DNA of 56,336 bases from CAIXQW01 sp046049675 (GTDB lineage Bacteria; Bacteroidota; Bacteroidia; Chitinophagales; Chitinophagaceae). Each line of letters starts with the position of its first letter. The first letter of the stretch is position 1. Shown in pieces: positions 1 to 8,796 of the stretch. The stretch is from assembly GCA_046049675.1 (NCBI GenBank), contig JBJORA010000017.1, forward strand, positions 1 through 56,336, given 5' to 3'. Position numbers and translations under genes: made by a program. Below the pieces are notes generated by a model that saw nothing but the letters and a program-made list of their open reading frames with translations, ran no database searches and was not told the origin of the DNA.

Positions 1-415
1 TGCGCTGAAGCAAATCGTCTATCATACCTTGGAGCCCCATAGCGCGGCCATCGTCTGGGCTATAAATCTTGGTTATGCCATAAGCTTCTAACTCATCTAT
101 CTCGCTAGGCAAAATTACACCTCCGCCACCTGCAAATATTTTGATATGACTACAGCCTTTTTCCTTTAGCAAGTCGTACATATACTTCAAATACTCCACG
201 TGGCCACCTTGGTAGCTTGTCATCGCAATAGCATTAGCATCTTCTTGCACTGCGCAGTCCACTACTTCTTGCACGCTGCGGTCGTGGCCCAAGTGAATTA
301 CTTCTGCACCGCTGGCTTGCATTACACGACGCATAATATTGATGCTTGCATCGTGACCATCAAAAAGGCTAGCTGCTGTTACGATTCGTATTTTATTTTT
401 TAGTTGGTAGGTCAT
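1..415 (-). CDS. icmF: Fused B12-dependent acyl-CoA mutase, N-terminal part (IcmF type)
   Basis: This is the N-terminal 138 residues of an adenosylcobalamin-dependent acyl-CoA mutase; the rest lies beyond the left edge. What is visible is a complete B12-binding fold: the ASLFDGHDASIN segment holds the His that ligands cobalt from below, followed by HLGHDRSVQEVV, SSYQGG-like TSYQGGHVEY, FAGGGGVI and IYSPDDGRAMGLQGMI. An N-terminal B12 domain with this wording is typical of fused isobutyryl-CoA/methylmalonyl-CoA mutases, in which a MeaB-like GTPase and the substrate barrel follow. Split methylmalonyl-CoA mutases carry the B12 domain at the C-terminus instead. The ATG at 415 sits right before the first conserved strand. 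Which acyl-CoA is isomerised cannot be judged from this part. Confidence 0.85.
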   Translation of the reverse strand, partial: MTYQLKNKIRIVTAASLFDGHDASINIMRRVMQASGAEVIHLGHDRSVQEVVDCAVQEDANAIAMTSYQGGHVEYLKYMYDLLKEKGCSHIKIFAGGGGVILPSEIDELEAYGITKIYSPDDGRAMGLQGMIDDLLQR

Positions 416-702
416 TGTATTGACTTAGAAATTTAATGTTGAAACTAAACTTGATGCTGCGACTAGTAAGGCCTGACATGAAATTTAGTATGGCTGTAAA
501 AATACGCAATTTTTGTGTAGGATAAGGGCATCATCAGCAATAGACAAAGCCAAATACGTATTACAAAAAAGCATTCTCTGCAACACAGATATTGAGAAAA
601 TTGCTTTGCACACTAGAAATTGGCATTTTGGCAAATAATGCCTACCTGAATAGCGCAGCAGTACCTATTAGCAACGTAAATTTGCTCGCAAACGAACAAA
701 GA

Positions 703-1560
703 ATGATCAGAAACGGCCTTGTATTGCTTTTTTGCTGTAGCCTACTAATTTTTGGCTGTAATAGCGGACCCGTGGCAAGCCTCAAGAAAAAAGTAAACCT
801 GCGTGGCTTATTTGCAAAACTAAAGGGCAAAAAAACTAATTCGCAAAGTGATACTACCAATGTATTTGACAGCGAAACTTACGACCCAGCAACGGTAGAC
901 AGTGCCGAAATCTTAAAAGCGATAGAAACCCTATACGAAGGTGATAGTGCCATGATTGCGAAAGTGAATACGAGTGCAAGGCCAACCTTAATTAAGCCAA
1001 CCGATTCTCTTCGTAACGATAGCACTACAGCTTACACTGATACGTTCACAAACGATATTAAAAAAATTCAAACAAGTGAAGTAGTTGCGCTAAAGGAAAA
1101 TCTAGAACAAATCAAAGGCAAATTAAGTAATGCCTCACTTGATACTGCGGCAAACAATAAAAAACAAATTGCTTGTAAGATTTGGGCAGATGTAAGCAAA
1201 AAAGACCAAAGGTTGTATCTATACGTAGAGGGCAAATGTGTGGACACATTTAAAGTAAGCACCGGCACAAAAGGTCATGAAACACCTAATATAGATCGCA
1301 GACCTAGTGGCCCCATATTTAGAAAGTATACAAGTAAAAAATATCCTGGCGGCAACTACAATGGCCTTGGCAATATGCCTTATGTGGTGTTTGTACAAGG
1401 TGGCTATGGCATACATGGTACTACGCTTGGCAATATTCCTAAACTTGGTACAAAAGCAAGCCACGGTTGTGTACGCGTACACCCCGACAATGCTAAAATT
1501 TTTAATGAACTTGTAAGTGCTGCAGGTTTGCAAAATACGTGGATTACCATTCGCGATTAA
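703..1560 (+). CDS. L,D-transpeptidase (YkuD family) lipoprotein
   Basis: This 285-residue protein probably cross-links or modifies peptidoglycan, or anchors proteins to it. The C-terminal YkuD domain (about residues 155-285) shows the catalytic signature: a His in YGIHGTT, then SHGCVRV with the nucleophilic Cys and the following Arg. The ATG at 703 is preferred over an upstream in-frame TTG at 592 because it opens directly into a lipoprotein signal peptide ending in LLIFGC, which predicts lipidation at Cys19. About 130 residues of low-complexity Ser/Thr/Lys/Asp-rich linker separate the anchor from the enzyme domain, as in periplasmic outer-membrane-tethered enzymes. The gene ends four bases inside the convergent CHU_C gene. 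The family is secure; the exact cross-link is not. Confidence 0.9.
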   Translation: MIRNGLVLLFCCSLLIFGCNSGPVASLKKKVNLRGLFAKLKGKKTNSQSDTTNVFDSETYDPATVDSAEILKAIETLYEGDSAMIAKVNTSARPTLIKPTDSLRNDSTTAYTDTFTNDIKKIQTSEVVALKENLEQIKGKLSNASLDTAANNKKQIACKIWADVSKKDQRLYLYVEGKCVDTFKVSTGTKGHETPNIDRRPSGPIFRKYTSKKYPGGNYNGLGNMPYVVFVQGGYGIHGTTLGNIPKLGTKASHGCVRVHPDNAKIFNELVSAAGLQNTWITIRD

Positions 1561-3662
1561 CGAAGTAACACAACATTCTGTTTAATGGTGACAACTTTGT
1601 TTTTGATATTGTCGCTAAATAATGCTATTACGTAATACGTATCCATATCTAGACTGCTGCCTTTATAGAAGCCATCCCACTTTGCACCAGGAGTTTCCGT
1701 TCTAAATAATTGTGTACCCCAACGATTATATACACTTAAACTAACTAGGGTATAGTTTGGCGAAACAAAATATACATATTGGTCGTTGTCGCCATCGCCA
1801 TTTGGTGTAAATGCATTTGGTAAATAAATATAACCAGTATCACTTGCATTTAGTAATTGTACAAAAATGCTATCCTGTACGGCACAGCCATTAATATTAG
1901 CATTAACGCTATACCAACCACTATCTTGAACAGCGATGGTATTTGATGTACTACTATTGCTCCACAAATAGTTACTGCCAATTTCATTTGTAGAAAGTGT
2001 AACTGTTTGTCCCCAATAAGCGGGGTTTGGTGTTGCTATAATATTAAATGCGGGAGTAGCGGTTACTACTATAACCTGCGTAGATGTAGCCAATTCGCAA
2101 CCATTACTTACAATGGCTGTAACCGTATAGACACCTGGAGCAGTAAACGTATGTGTTGCAGTACTATTGCTTTGTATAGTATCTGTGCCCTGCCATACCA
2201 TTGCATAAACAGCATAACCTTCTTGCATCGTTGCTGTAACAGTTGTACCAACACAAACTGTATCAATCAAAGTAAAGGCAGCATTTGGCAAAGGAAAACT
2301 CTCGCACAAAACTGTATCAACGATTGTGTAAGTGCCTTCAAAAGTATTATTTGCAATGACAAAGCCATTCAAACTAGTATAGGGTGCTGTTTTAATAAAC
2401 ATCGGCGCCACACCAACATTAGTAAGGCTTGTAAGATCATTCTCGAAGCATCCGCTGTGTAGCGCGCTATCCAACTTAAAAATGTTTGTACGAAAACTTG
2501 TATTGATGCCAATGGTACTAAAGCCTGTCAAGGTATAACCGCCGTCTTTTGCAGGGTGAATGCGTGTGTACTGAGAGCCGGTAGTATTGTAACCTGTACT
2601 TTGTAATAAATTGCCAGCAGCATCAAACCTATGGCTTACTTGTTTGTTTGGTGTAAAACCAGTGCTCGGATAGCTCATCGTTTCAGTACCCAGTACGAGA
2701 TTGCCGTTGCTGGCAAAGCACATACTCAAAGAATTGTCGCTACCGTCATTACTTGTGCCATTAAATGCACGTGTCCATAGCGTATCACCAGCAATATTTA
2801 TCTTCAGTAACCAATGATCTACATCGCCATTAAAATTTGGAATGGGAGCACGCATTGTAGTGGTTGCAAAAATAAAAAGATCACCAGCTGCATCTTGCTG
2901 AATAACATAGCCATTGTTTCTGCTAAGTGTATCGCCATAAACGCGCAAAGTGTTGACATTGCCTAAGGAATCTAAGTTTGCATAAAATACTTTGAAGCAT
3001 TCTTGATTAATATAGCTACCTGTAAGCGCATAGCCACCTTGCTTTAGTTCGATAATATCCTTGGCATCATCAATAGCGCCAGCATTACCAAAAGTTTTTG
3101 TCCATTCTACATTAGCATCGGGATCTAGTTTTATAACATATACATCGCTAAAATTGCCACCAACTAATTCTGTGCCATACGAATTAGTACCGCCACAGAT
3201 AATATAGCCGCCATCTTTTGTTGGCTTAATACTTTGGCCAAAGTCGTTGCCAATACCGGTATTTATTACTTTCTTCCAAATAGTATTGCCTTGCAAATCA
3301 AACTTAGCAATAAGTATATTGTAAGCCATAAAAGTGCCAGTATTGGTCATTAATACAATATGCGAATCGGTGGTTTCTATCACCTTCATAAAAATATTGT
3401 TGGCACCCGAGGTAGGCGCAAAATACTTACCCCAAAGAAATTTGCCTTTGCAATCGCACTTCTGAATAAAGGGCCTTGTTACATTGCTAAAATTGCCTAC
3501 GCCTGTGCACACATAACCGCCGTCTATCACTTGCTTGCCATCAAATGTACGCAAACTACTAGCAGTGCCTTGCGACGTGTACAACTTTTGAAAAGTTATT
3601 TGCTGTGCATACATACTCGTATACAGCAAAATGCTAACTACGCATGATAGTAAACCTTTCAT
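1557..3662 (-). CDS. Secreted repeat protein with PKD-like domain and CHU_C (type B) sorting domain
   Basis: This 701-residue protein is exported by Sec (signal peptide ending at MYAQQ) and then by the type IX system. About residues 30-430 contain repeated DGGYxxxG elements (KDGGYIICGG, QGGYALTGSY, DGGYTLTGFS), a propeller-like pattern common in Bacteroidota secreted proteins. A PKD/Ig-like domain with FTAPGVYTVTAIVSNGC lies near residues 470-530, and a second Ig-like stretch follows. The last 90 residues are the gliding-motility-associated C-terminal domain: LPNAFTPNGDGDND, VYNRWGTQLF, KWDGFYKG and a terminal KQNVVLLR. Such proteins are usually surface-attached or released. The ligand or function is unknown. 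The stop overlaps the convergent transpeptidase gene by four bases. Confidence 0.85.
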   Translation of the reverse strand: MKGLLSCVVSILLYTSMYAQQITFQKLYTSQGTASSLRTFDGKQVIDGGYVCTGVGNFSNVTRPFIQKCDCKGKFLWGKYFAPTSGANNIFMKVIETTDSHIVLMTNTGTFMAYNILIAKFDLQGNTIWKKVINTGIGNDFGQSIKPTKDGGYIICGGTNSYGTELVGGNFSDVYVIKLDPDANVEWTKTFGNAGAIDDAKDIIELKQGGYALTGSYINQECFKVFYANLDSLGNVNTLRVYGDTLSRNNGYVIQQDAAGDLFIFATTTMRAPIPNFNGDVDHWLLKINIAGDTLWTRAFNGTSNDGSDNSLSMCFASNGNLVLGTETMSYPSTGFTPNKQVSHRFDAAGNLLQSTGYNTTGSQYTRIHPAKDGGYTLTGFSTIGINTSFRTNIFKLDSALHSGCFENDLTSLTNVGVAPMFIKTAPYTSLNGFVIANNTFEGTYTIVDTVLCESFPLPNAAFTLIDTVCVGTTVTATMQEGYAVYAMVWQGTDTIQSNSTATHTFTAPGVYTVTAIVSNGCELATSTQVIVVTATPAFNIIATPNPAYWGQTVTLSTNEIGSNYLWSNSSTSNTIAVQDSGWYSVNANINGCAVQDSIFVQLLNASDTGYIYLPNAFTPNGDGDNDQYVYFVSPNYTLVSLSVYNRWGTQLFRTETPGAKWDGFYKGSSLDMDTYYVIALFSDNIKNKVVTIKQNVVLLR

Positions 3663-3722
3663 GGTATAAAAGTAAGAAAATTAATGCATCAATGATTGCA
3701 AGCTGGCAAAATATGCTTAGTA

Positions 3723-3983
3723 CTATTTCTTGCCGCGATTACGCAAATACACCAAGCCATAGATAATAAGTAGCGTGCTGATAGAACCTTTGATGACAAA
3801 AAACCAAGTGCCGTACTTTACCCATTGCTTTACGTCTATGCCCATAGAGACCAACACATCTGGCGCAGCGTAATACAATATCGCGAAAATGATAATAAGG
3901 ATTAATAATGGCAAGCTAATATAGCGCCCTACCCACTTCATACTTCTTCTTACCTTACTTATAGGAGCTTGTTGATCGGTCAT
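3723..3983 (-). CDS. Small two-helix membrane protein
   Basis: This encodes 86 residues with a charged N-terminus (SKVRRSMKWVGR), a hydrophobic helix (LPLLILIIIFAILYYA), a short loop and a second hydrophobic segment (IKGSISTLLIIYGLVYL), ending in RNRGKK. The ATG at 3983 lies 29 bases inside the upstream membrane-protein gene, so the two are probably translationally coupled. I do not recognise a family. It is the last gene of the phenylacetate operon, but nothing in the sequence links it to that pathway. The dense overlap with a real gene and the sensible membrane topology argue that it is coding. Confidence 0.6.
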   Translation of the reverse strand: MTDQQAPISKVRRSMKWVGRYISLPLLILIIIFAILYYAAPDVLVSMGIDVKQWVKYGTWFFVIKGSISTLLIIYGLVYLRNRGKK

Positions 3984-4398
3984 TGCTTTGTTGAATACGT
4001 TTTTTGATATTTAAATTTGTTCTAGCTGCTAGGAAACAACCCAAGGCAGAACTAAGTAATACTGTGATAATTATACCGATGCCAAAATTGAAATCAAGCA
4101 TACCAGTTAGGGAAAAATAGCCAAGTATAAGAAAAATAATCGCTGCCAATAAATAGAAGGAGCCAAAGGAAATACGCGTGGCAACATAGGTTGCCAAAAA
4201 GGTTACAAGAAAGTAAGAAATTGCCATAAAGGAAATCTGTGCAAAGGTTTTTGGCACCAAGGCTGCTGTGCCTTCCGTTGCACTACTTTCAAAAACAGTT
4301 TGAAAAACTAAGGCACTCAAATACATTGCCATTAGGCCTACAAAGCAACCAAGCACAACGCCAAATGCACATTTTAAGATGTATAACGCCTGGTTCAA
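3955..4398 (-). CDS. Four-helix membrane protein of unknown function, TTG start
   Basis: This 147-residue protein has about four predicted membrane helices: residues 5-33, 55-75, 80-98 and 104-124. The reading frame is blocked by the stop codon of the upstream gene immediately before codon 1, so the earliest possible start is the TTG at 4398. The next ATG falls inside the first helix at residue 23. The N-terminus with ALYILKCAFGVVLGCFVG resembles small Bacteroidota membrane proteins of unknown role that begin the same way, which supports the TTG start. The gene abuts the DinB-like gene without spacing and overlaps the next one by 29 bases, so it is part of the same transcript. Confidence 0.65.
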   Translation of the reverse strand: MNQALYILKCAFGVVLGCFVGLMAMYLSALVFQTVFESSATEGTAALVPKTFAQISFMAISYFLVTFLATYVATRISFGSFYLLAAIIFLILGYFSLTGMLDFNFGIGIIITVLLSSALGCFLAARTNLNIKKRIQQSNDRSTSSYK

Positions 4399-4863
4399 TT
4401 AAGCAGCATTAAATTGTTTGAGGTGATGGATTGCATGCTTGTGTAGCAATTGCACTTGCATGTCAAAATTGAGCATACCAAAGAATGCGTTTTGTATGAG
4501 AAGGTTTTCGTCAGCAGCGTACACTTTTACAAATTCAGCAATTTCACTTTTTAGCATTGCTATGGCTTCATCTTTATTTACGGTTGTGTACGGGATAGGA
4601 TCATCTGGCAAAAGTTGATTGGGTGTATTCTCTTTGAATTCAGCATCCGTCATCAACCAAGTTTGTGCCCGTTCTATTCTTTCTTCGGGTGTCAATTGCT
4701 GTACAGGAATTTTACCATTAGCAACACGAAAGGCATAGGCCATATGTTCTATCATTTGTTGCACATCCATCTTGCCAAAACGTGCTTGCGTAGCGGCGTG
4801 TAGCGACTGCAGCGTAGCAATATATGTTGTTTGCAAAAATGTGAGCTTTTCTGCCGTTTGCAT
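4399..4863 (-). CDS. DinB-like (DUF1569-type) protein linked to the paa operon
   Basis: The 154-residue product looks like a four-helix DinB-superfamily protein. The visible marks are KMDVQQMIEHMA near residue 31, the conserved NAFFGMLNFD turn, and a C-terminal LLHKHAIHHLKQF in which spaced His residues could bind metal together with the His in IEHM. Relatives of this length occur in Bacteroidota phenylacetate gene sets, sometimes next to or mislabelled as oxepin-CoA hydrolase; that link is from memory of the family. The gene follows paaY after a 117-base gap. Its role, perhaps thiol or CoA-adduct chemistry as suggested for other DinB-like proteins, is inference. Confidence 0.7.
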   Translation of the reverse strand: MQTAEKLTFLQTTYIATLQSLHAATQARFGKMDVQQMIEHMAYAFRVANGKIPVQQLTPEERIERAQTWLMTDAEFKENTPNQLLPDDPIPYTTVNKDEAIAMLKSEIAEFVKVYAADENLLIQNAFFGMLNFDMQVQLLHKHAIHHLKQFNAA

Positions 4864-4980
4864 GGCGCAAAGCTATAGCCTAGAATTAGTTGCTCGGGGT
4901 AATATTGGTTATGTAGAAGCCCTAGTAATAGCGAATAGCTTAGGACAATTTGCTAGAAAGTTCCATTACAAAGCCACAGC

Positions 4981-5577
4981 TTATTTGCCCTTGATACTCA
5001 CCCAGGTTTCAAATAGGCGATCTTGTGTTGGTCTGTTGGCTTCAACCTCTGTAAGCGCTTCGCATGCCTGCCAATAATCGCGCATTTCTTGCGGTAGCGC
5101 TTGGTATAAGGCGGTGCCCTTTGTTTTCCAAGCAAGCATATCGTCGCTTACCTCTTTTACAACCTTGGCGGGATTACCTACCACAACACTTCTGCGCGGT
5201 ATATGCATTTTTGCTGGCACAAAACTTAGTGCGCCAACAATACTTTCTTCTTCCACAATAGCTTCATCCATGATTACAGCATTCATGCCAATTAAGCAAT
5301 TACGACCAATGCTTGCGCCATGCACAATAGCACCATGGCCAATATGGGCACCTTCTTGCAAAGTAATTGTGATGCCTGGAAACATGTGCACTGTACAATT
5401 CTCCTGAATATTGCAGCCATCTTCAATAATAATGCCACCCCAGTCGCCGCGAATTGCAGCACTTGGGCCAATATATACATGCTTGCCAATAATAACATTG
5501 CCCGTGACACTTGCTTGTGGATGTACAAATGCTGTTGGGTGAACAACAGGCTTAAAACCTTTGAAACTATAAAACAT
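4981..5577 (-). CDS. paaY: PaaY-type hexapeptide protein, phenylacetate degradation thioesterase
   Basis: This is a 198-residue left-handed beta-helix protein of the gamma-carbonic-anhydrase/PaaY branch. Known PaaY hydrolyses CoA thioesters, including dead-end ring-hydroxylated CoA products, to keep the phenylacetate pathway moving. Visible features are an N-terminal domain with FVHPQASVTGNVIIG, the RGDWGGIIIEDGCNIQENC stretch, and AHIGHGAIVHG plus CTVHMFPG, which carry the metal-binding His residues. The helical tail (DMLAWKTKGTALYQALP and after) is typical of PaaY and not of simple acetyltransferases. It lies 26 bases after paaH in the same operon. Length and motifs are normal for the family. 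Confidence 0.88.
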   Translation of the reverse strand: MFYSFKGFKPVVHPTAFVHPQASVTGNVIIGKHVYIGPSAAIRGDWGGIIIEDGCNIQENCTVHMFPGITITLQEGAHIGHGAIVHGASIGRNCLIGMNAVIMDEAIVEEESIVGALSFVPAKMHIPRRSVVVGNPAKVVKEVSDDMLAWKTKGTALYQALPQEMRDYWQACEALTEVEANRPTQDRLFETWVSIKGK

Positions 5578-5603
5578 ACTGACGTGCTTTTTTGATCATG
5601 AAT

Positions 5604-6743
5604 TTATGCTTGAGCAGCAAGATCGCGCAAATACACACTGCACCTATATCGATCTTCGCGATACCTGTCATACAATTTGTCTAAACCGTTTACAACATTG
5701 GTAATACCAAATTCGCGTGCCCAAGCCAACAGACCTTTAGGGTAATTTACACCTTTGGTCATTGCGGTTTCAATATCTTGTTCACTCGCTATCCCTAAAA
5801 ATAGTGCATCAGCAGCTTCGTTAAAAAGCATCAACAGAATGCGTGTACTTATTTCTTTGCACCTCTCAAAATCAGGTACAACATCTAAGATGACTGCATT
5901 AGGGCCATAGTCGTAAAAACCTCGGCCACTCTTTTTACCTAGCCACCCAGCTTCTAACAACCTCTTTTGCGAAAAAGAAGGTTTATATCGTGGGTCGTAA
6001 AACATACTTTGCCAAACAGTTTCAGTTACCACATAGTTGACATCGTGGCCTATCATATCCATTAATGCAAAAGGTCCCATTTTGAAACCTTCCATTTGCA
6101 TAGCTATATCAATAATTTCTTTCCAATCCTGTCCTTCTTCGTATATACGTATTGCTTCGCTATAATATGGACGCGCAATGCGGTTGACGATAAAGCCAGG
6201 CGTATCTTTTGCAATTACAGTGGTTTTGCCCCAACCATCTATTATAGTTTTGCTGCTTTGCAACACTTCATCACTCGTTTGTATGGCTGGAATAATTTCT
6301 ACTAAAGCCATTAGCGGTGCAGGGTTAAAGAAGTGAATACCTACAACACGATGCGCATGCTTGCAAGCTGCAGCAATACTCGTCACGCTCAGACTGCTTG
6401 TATTTGTAGCCAAAATGCTTTGCTCTGGCAAAAGCGCATCTAGCTCGCTAAATATCTTTTTCTTAATATCTAAATTTTCTACAACAGCTTCAATAACAAG
6501 ATCGCAATTGGCCAAATCGCTAAGGGCATTTACTGCTGAAAAGTTAGCATTGCACTTAGTAGCTTGCTCTTGTGAAATTTTACCTTTCTCTGTTAATTTA
6601 GAAAAAGTAGCTGCCAGTTTTGTAGCAGCACTTTCTACACTTGGGGCGTACGCATCATAGCCCTTTACTGTGCAACCATTTTGCAGTGCTACTTGCACTA
6701 TGCCTAGACCCATAGTGCCTAGACCAATTACTCCTATCTGCAT
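5604..6743 (-). CDS. paaH: 3-hydroxyacyl-CoA dehydrogenase, probably 3-hydroxyadipyl-CoA dehydrogenase
   Basis: This NAD-dependent enzyme is predicted to oxidise (S)-3-hydroxyadipyl-CoA to 3-oxoadipyl-CoA. The Rossmann motif is GVIGLGTMGLGI at residues 4-15, the catalytic-loop hallmark is VGIHFFNPAP, and the first C-terminal domain starts at KDTPGFIVNRI with the SGRGFYDYG end. A shortened second C-terminal helical domain follows (ILLMLFNEAADAL onward), giving 379 residues. E. coli PaaH is longer (about 475), so this is the compact form with an abbreviated duplicate domain. It is preceded by paaG (23-base gap) and followed by paaY, which fixes the substrate as a phenylacetate-pathway intermediate more firmly than the sequence alone does. 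Confidence 0.88.
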   Translation of the reverse strand: MQIGVIGLGTMGLGIVQVALQNGCTVKGYDAYAPSVESAATKLAATFSKLTEKGKISQEQATKCNANFSAVNALSDLANCDLVIEAVVENLDIKKKIFSELDALLPEQSILATNTSSLSVTSIAAACKHAHRVVGIHFFNPAPLMALVEIIPAIQTSDEVLQSSKTIIDGWGKTTVIAKDTPGFIVNRIARPYYSEAIRIYEEGQDWKEIIDIAMQMEGFKMGPFALMDMIGHDVNYVVTETVWQSMFYDPRYKPSFSQKRLLEAGWLGKKSGRGFYDYGPNAVILDVVPDFERCKEISTRILLMLFNEAADALFLGIASEQDIETAMTKGVNYPKGLLAWAREFGITNVVNGLDKLYDRYREDRYRCSVYLRDLAAQA

Positions 6744-6766
6744 AAATTAAAAATTCCTATCTTGAT

Positions 6767-7543
6767 TTATTTACCTGTAAAATTTGGCGCTCGTTTTTCT
6801 AAGAAACTTGCAACGCCCTCAGTGTAGTCTTGCGTATTACCAGCTTGTGTTTGCAGATCGCATTCTGCCTGCAATTGTTGAGCAAGTGTATTATTGTAAG
6901 CTGTGCTTAATAATTTTTTAGTAAGGGCTAAAGCTTGTGTTGGCATAGCTGCTACTTGTTGCACTAGTGCTTCAATGCTGGAGGCATATGTCGCATCATC
7001 GTACACTTTATACAGCATGCCCATTTGCAGCGCATCGTGTGCATTTACTTTGTCGCCAAGCATCATTAAGGCACTTGCACGTGCATAACCAACTAGGCGT
7101 GGTAAAATATACGTGCCACCGCTATCGGGTACTAAACCAATTTTGCTAAAAGCTTGTATAAAACTTGCGTTCTGGTGCGCTACCACAATATCGCCTGCGA
7201 GAGCAATGTTTGCACCCGCGCCAGCAGCCACACCGTTGACTGCCACGACAACAGGTTTAGGCATATTACAAATTTTGCTAACAATTGGATTGTAGTGTTT
7301 GCTTACTACTTCTGTAAATCCGGGAAATGCTTCGCTTGTTGCCTCAGCCAAATCTTGACCCGCGCAAAAGGCCTTGCCTGTGCCTGTAATAAGCACGCAG
7401 CGTACCTGATCGTTTTGATCGGCATCATCAAGAGCAGCTTGCATAGCAAAAGCCATATCGCGGTCAAAAGAATTGAATTTTTCTGGCCTATTGAGTGTGA
7501 TATAGGCGATGCTATTTTTTACTTCGTAAAGTATAGAAGACAT
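6767..7543 (-). CDS. paaG: Enoyl-CoA hydratase/isomerase, probable ring 1,2-epoxyphenylacetyl-CoA isomerase
   Basis: This is a 258-residue crotonase-fold protein. The oxyanion-hole strands are AFCAGQDLAEA (residues 58-68) and GVAAGAGANIALAGD (104-118). GLVPDSGGTY carries Asp140, the residue used as base by PaaG, while the Glu pair of true hydratases is absent. PaaG converts the ring-epoxide of phenylacetyl-CoA to oxepin-CoA and also performs later double-bond isomerisation. Size, the FCAGQDL variant and the directly following paaH gene (23-base gap) support this reading over a generic hydratase (PaaF). A LysE-type exporter gene lies 31 bases upstream on the same strand. Confidence 0.87.
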   Translation of the reverse strand: MSSILYEVKNSIAYITLNRPEKFNSFDRDMAFAMQAALDDADQNDQVRCVLITGTGKAFCAGQDLAEATSEAFPGFTEVVSKHYNPIVSKICNMPKPVVVAVNGVAAGAGANIALAGDIVVAHQNASFIQAFSKIGLVPDSGGTYILPRLVGYARASALMMLGDKVNAHDALQMGMLYKVYDDATYASSIEALVQQVAAMPTQALALTKKLLSTAYNNTLAQQLQAECDLQTQAGNTQDYTEGVASFLEKRAPNFTGK

Positions 7544-7574
7544 TTCGCAAATGTAGGCAGAATAGCTGTTATTA

Positions 7575-8210
7575 TTAATGCCCAGCTACTGGCACATTCA
7601 ATAAAAACTTGACAAATAAGAACACGCCAACCCCTAGCAAACACAGCGCGCTGATACGACTGAGATAAACCACATTGCGAGGTGTTAGTAATTTGCGTAC
7701 ACGGTTTGCCATAAACACTTTTATCATATCAAAGCCCAATACAACCGCTAGTGTAATGCCAAATAATACAATACGTTGATTAAGCGTTTTTTCTGCAACG
7801 GCAGCTGTCATGGCAATCCATGTAAAAATAACACCTGGATTAATGGTATTCATTAAAAATCCACTTAAGGCTATTTTGCTCAATCCGCCAATACCTACTG
7901 GCACAATTGTACTGGTGTTTCGCGAGACTTTTATTTTTTTCTTGAAACCATACAAACCCATGCCAATGAGCAATAGGCCTCCAAGAATGCCCAGTGGTTT
8001 TTGATAGGAGTTAGCCAGCACAAGCACGCTTGCGGCCATATTTGCAATAAACAAAAACATAAAATCGCTAATACTTACGCCCAATACGTAGCTCATGCCT
8101 GCCTTGTACCCGTAACTCATGCTATACTTTAATACAGCAAAAATGGTAGGGCCAACACTAAGCGCCATAAACAAGCCAAACGATATGCCTTTGATTATTA
8201 CGTCAGTCAA
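7575..8210 (-). CDS. LysE/RhtB family exporter, TTG start
   Basis: This 211-residue protein has six predicted membrane helices and begins with the family hallmark GISFGLFMALSVGPTIFAVL, the motif of amino-acid and small-metabolite exporters. The family alignment requires the start at the TTG at 8210. No ATG or GTG precedes it before an in-frame stop, and the first internal ATG would delete the signature helix. The mid-section ALSGFLMNTINPGVIFTWIA is also typical. It is first in the run leading into paaG, paaH and paaY, with only 31 bases between, so it may export an aromatic or CoA-pathway by-product; that is inference. Confidence 0.8.
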   Translation of the reverse strand: MTDVIIKGISFGLFMALSVGPTIFAVLKYSMSYGYKAGMSYVLGVSISDFMFLFIANMAASVLVLANSYQKPLGILGGLLLIGMGLYGFKKKIKVSRNTSTIVPVGIGGLSKIALSGFLMNTINPGVIFTWIAMTAAVAEKTLNQRIVLFGITLAVVLGFDMIKVFMANRVRKLLTPRNVVYLSRISALCLLGVGVFLFVKFLLNVPVAGH

Positions 8211-8277
8211 TACTTGTGAAAGGTAAGAAAAAAAATCTAAGGATTACTACAGCTGGCGTATGAGGCTATATTTGTAG

Positions 8278-8790
8278 ATGGTTAAATTTTGTTTATCGGC
8301 GCTATTGATCTGTAGTGCATTTATACAATGTGCTCCTGAATCAAAGCAAAGTACAAATGCCAATAAAATCGCAATTGCGGCACTATTGGATACACTAAAT
8401 GCTACTGCTGCCCGTGCCCACTACGATGCCTACTTTGCATGTTATGCCGATAGCGCAACATTTTTGGGTACAGATGCCACAGAGCATTGGTATAAGGATA
8501 GTTTTATGCGTTGGGCTAAGCCTTTTTTTGACAAGAAGAAGGCTTGGAGTTTTAAGAGCGTACAAAGGCATATTTATTTTGGCAAGGCGCAAGATATTGC
8601 TTGGTTCGACGAACTGCTATCTACGCAAATGAAATTGTGTCGTGGTAGCGGCGTTGTGGTAAAGCAAGGCAATACATGGAAAATAGCACAATATGTGTTG
8701 AGCATGACAGTGCCAAACGATGTAACAAAAGTGGTTGTGAACGCAAAGGGAGGAATAGAGGATAGTTTATTGCTTAAGCTGGCAAACTAG
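8278..8790 (+). CDS. SnoaL/NTF2-like (DUF4440-type) secreted protein
   Basis: The 170-residue product has an N-terminal hydrophobic signal ending near AFIQCAPES. A Cys at about residue 18 could be lipidated, although the lipobox (FIQC) is imperfect. The rest resembles an SnoaL/NTF2-like cone: HYDAYFACYADSATFLGTDATEHW, a helix with KDSFMRWAKPFFDKK, then strands with AWFDELL, GSGVVVKQGNTWKIAQYVLSM. DUF4440-type proteins with exactly this layout are common exported proteins of unknown role in Bacteroidota. It is a single gene between divergent and convergent neighbours, ending six bases before the stop of the next gene on the other strand. Confidence 0.75.
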   Translation: MVKFCLSALLICSAFIQCAPESKQSTNANKIAIAALLDTLNATAARAHYDAYFACYADSATFLGTDATEHWYKDSFMRWAKPFFDKKKAWSFKSVQRHIYFGKAQDIAWFDELLSTQMKLCRGSGVVVKQGNTWKIAQYVLSMTVPNDVTKVVVNAKGGIEDSLLLKLAN

Positions 8791-8796
8791 TCGCGA

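Noticed and set aside
592..702. Upstream extension of the L,D-transpeptidase from a TTG at 592
   Set aside because: The extra 37 residues have no export features, whereas the ATG at 703 opens straight into a lipoprotein signal peptide.
5292..5595. Opposite-frame and opposite-strand open frames across paaY
   Set aside because: Both lie inside a well-supported gene, have no family features and unlikely composition; they are shadows.
5604..6743. paaH as a truncated pseudogene because it is about 100 residues shorter than E. coli PaaH
   Set aside because: The NAD domain, catalytic region and first C-terminal domain are complete and the end is in register; a compact second domain is normal in many bacteria.
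8267..8274. TATATTTG box in front of the SnoaL-like gene
   Set aside because: It ends four bases before the ATG, which would place the transcript start inside the coding sequence, and no -33 TTG is at the right distance.
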